A stretch of DNA of 64,000 nt, taken from contig JABAKD010000016.1 in assembly GCA_012845835.1 (NCBI GenBank), positions 25,529,527-25,593,526 on the forward strand. Reading direction: 5' to 3'. Numbering within the stretch: the first letter of the stretch is position 1; each line of letters starts with the position of its first letter. The notes under the pieces were generated by a model that was not told the origin of the DNA, searched no databases, and worked only from the letters and a program-made list of their open reading frames with translations. Below, piece after piece: positions 63,831 through 64,000 of the stretch. Both the position numbers and the translations under genes were made by a program. This stretch comes from Undaria pinnatifida. Its lineage: Eukaryota; Sar; Phaeophyceae; Laminariales; Alariaceae.

Positions 63831-64000
63831 ATCAAAGGTATCAACACAAGAGTGCCAGCATCCAAATCAATGGAGTTCCAGCGAAAAAGGCGTGCATACA
63901 CCGAATCTGTCGACGACGCCAATAAGCAATGGCTTTTTGGGAAGCAGTTGTTGCGATTCCTGCGCTGACCTGTGGCTCATACAGACGGCGTTCTTGTGTC

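Overview
The window is eukaryotic nuclear DNA of moderate GC content. It holds two widely split genes in a head-to-head arrangement, set in a dense field of small non-autonomous transposons, SINEs, dispersed repeats and minisatellites. Introns are GT-AG and very long (up to about 15.9 kb). This, the abundance of short TRIM-like LTR elements, and the presence of both a RhoGEF and a proteasome chaperone gene suggest a multicellular or large-genome protist. A brown alga or other stramenopile is my best guess (inference, moderate to low confidence). No prokaryotic operon, rRNA gene or convincing functional tRNA gene was seen.

Gene 1 (minus strand, 21983 down to 7498) is a PSMD9/Nas2 homologue, a 26S proteasome assembly chaperone. 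I rebuilt it from four exons: 21748-21983, 10173-10245, 8488-8634 and 7498-7761. All phases match and the product is 239 aa, close to the size of the animal protein. Intron 1 is about 11.5 kb and is packed with repeats.

Gene 2 (plus strand, 22805 to 57315) is a RhoGEF (Dbl family) with tandem DH and PH domains. I rebuilt it from 12 exons into 1119 codons plus stop. The DH domain lies on exons 1-5, the PH domain on exons 6-9, and a long low-complexity tail on exons 10-12. Intron 2 is about 15.9 kb and intron 7 about 6.4 kb. The two start codons are 821 bp apart, which suggests a shared bidirectional promoter.

Repeat layout: a TRIM-like LTR element with an extended tRNA-complementary primer site (93-2141); a degenerate hAT-like element (5308-5838); a foldback repeat (14085-16045) and its relatives; four long tRNA-derived SINE copies, one split by a pogo-like MITE (21209-21370); a Harbinger-like MITE (37342-38023); a pair of about 1.8-2.0 kb repeats (32322-34102 and 48531-50540); several minisatellites; and a clean non-autonomous hAT element with 8-bp target duplications (62708-63830).

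The most unusual signal is a short motif repeated about ten times on both strands. In its intact copies it begins with ATG and translates to a conserved leader peptide (MS-[FIV]-D-x-K-[FI]-[VI]-[ED]-LTA-x-V). Copies differ at the DNA level but largely keep the peptide, which hints at a dispersed family of protein start exons rather than plain transposon ends.
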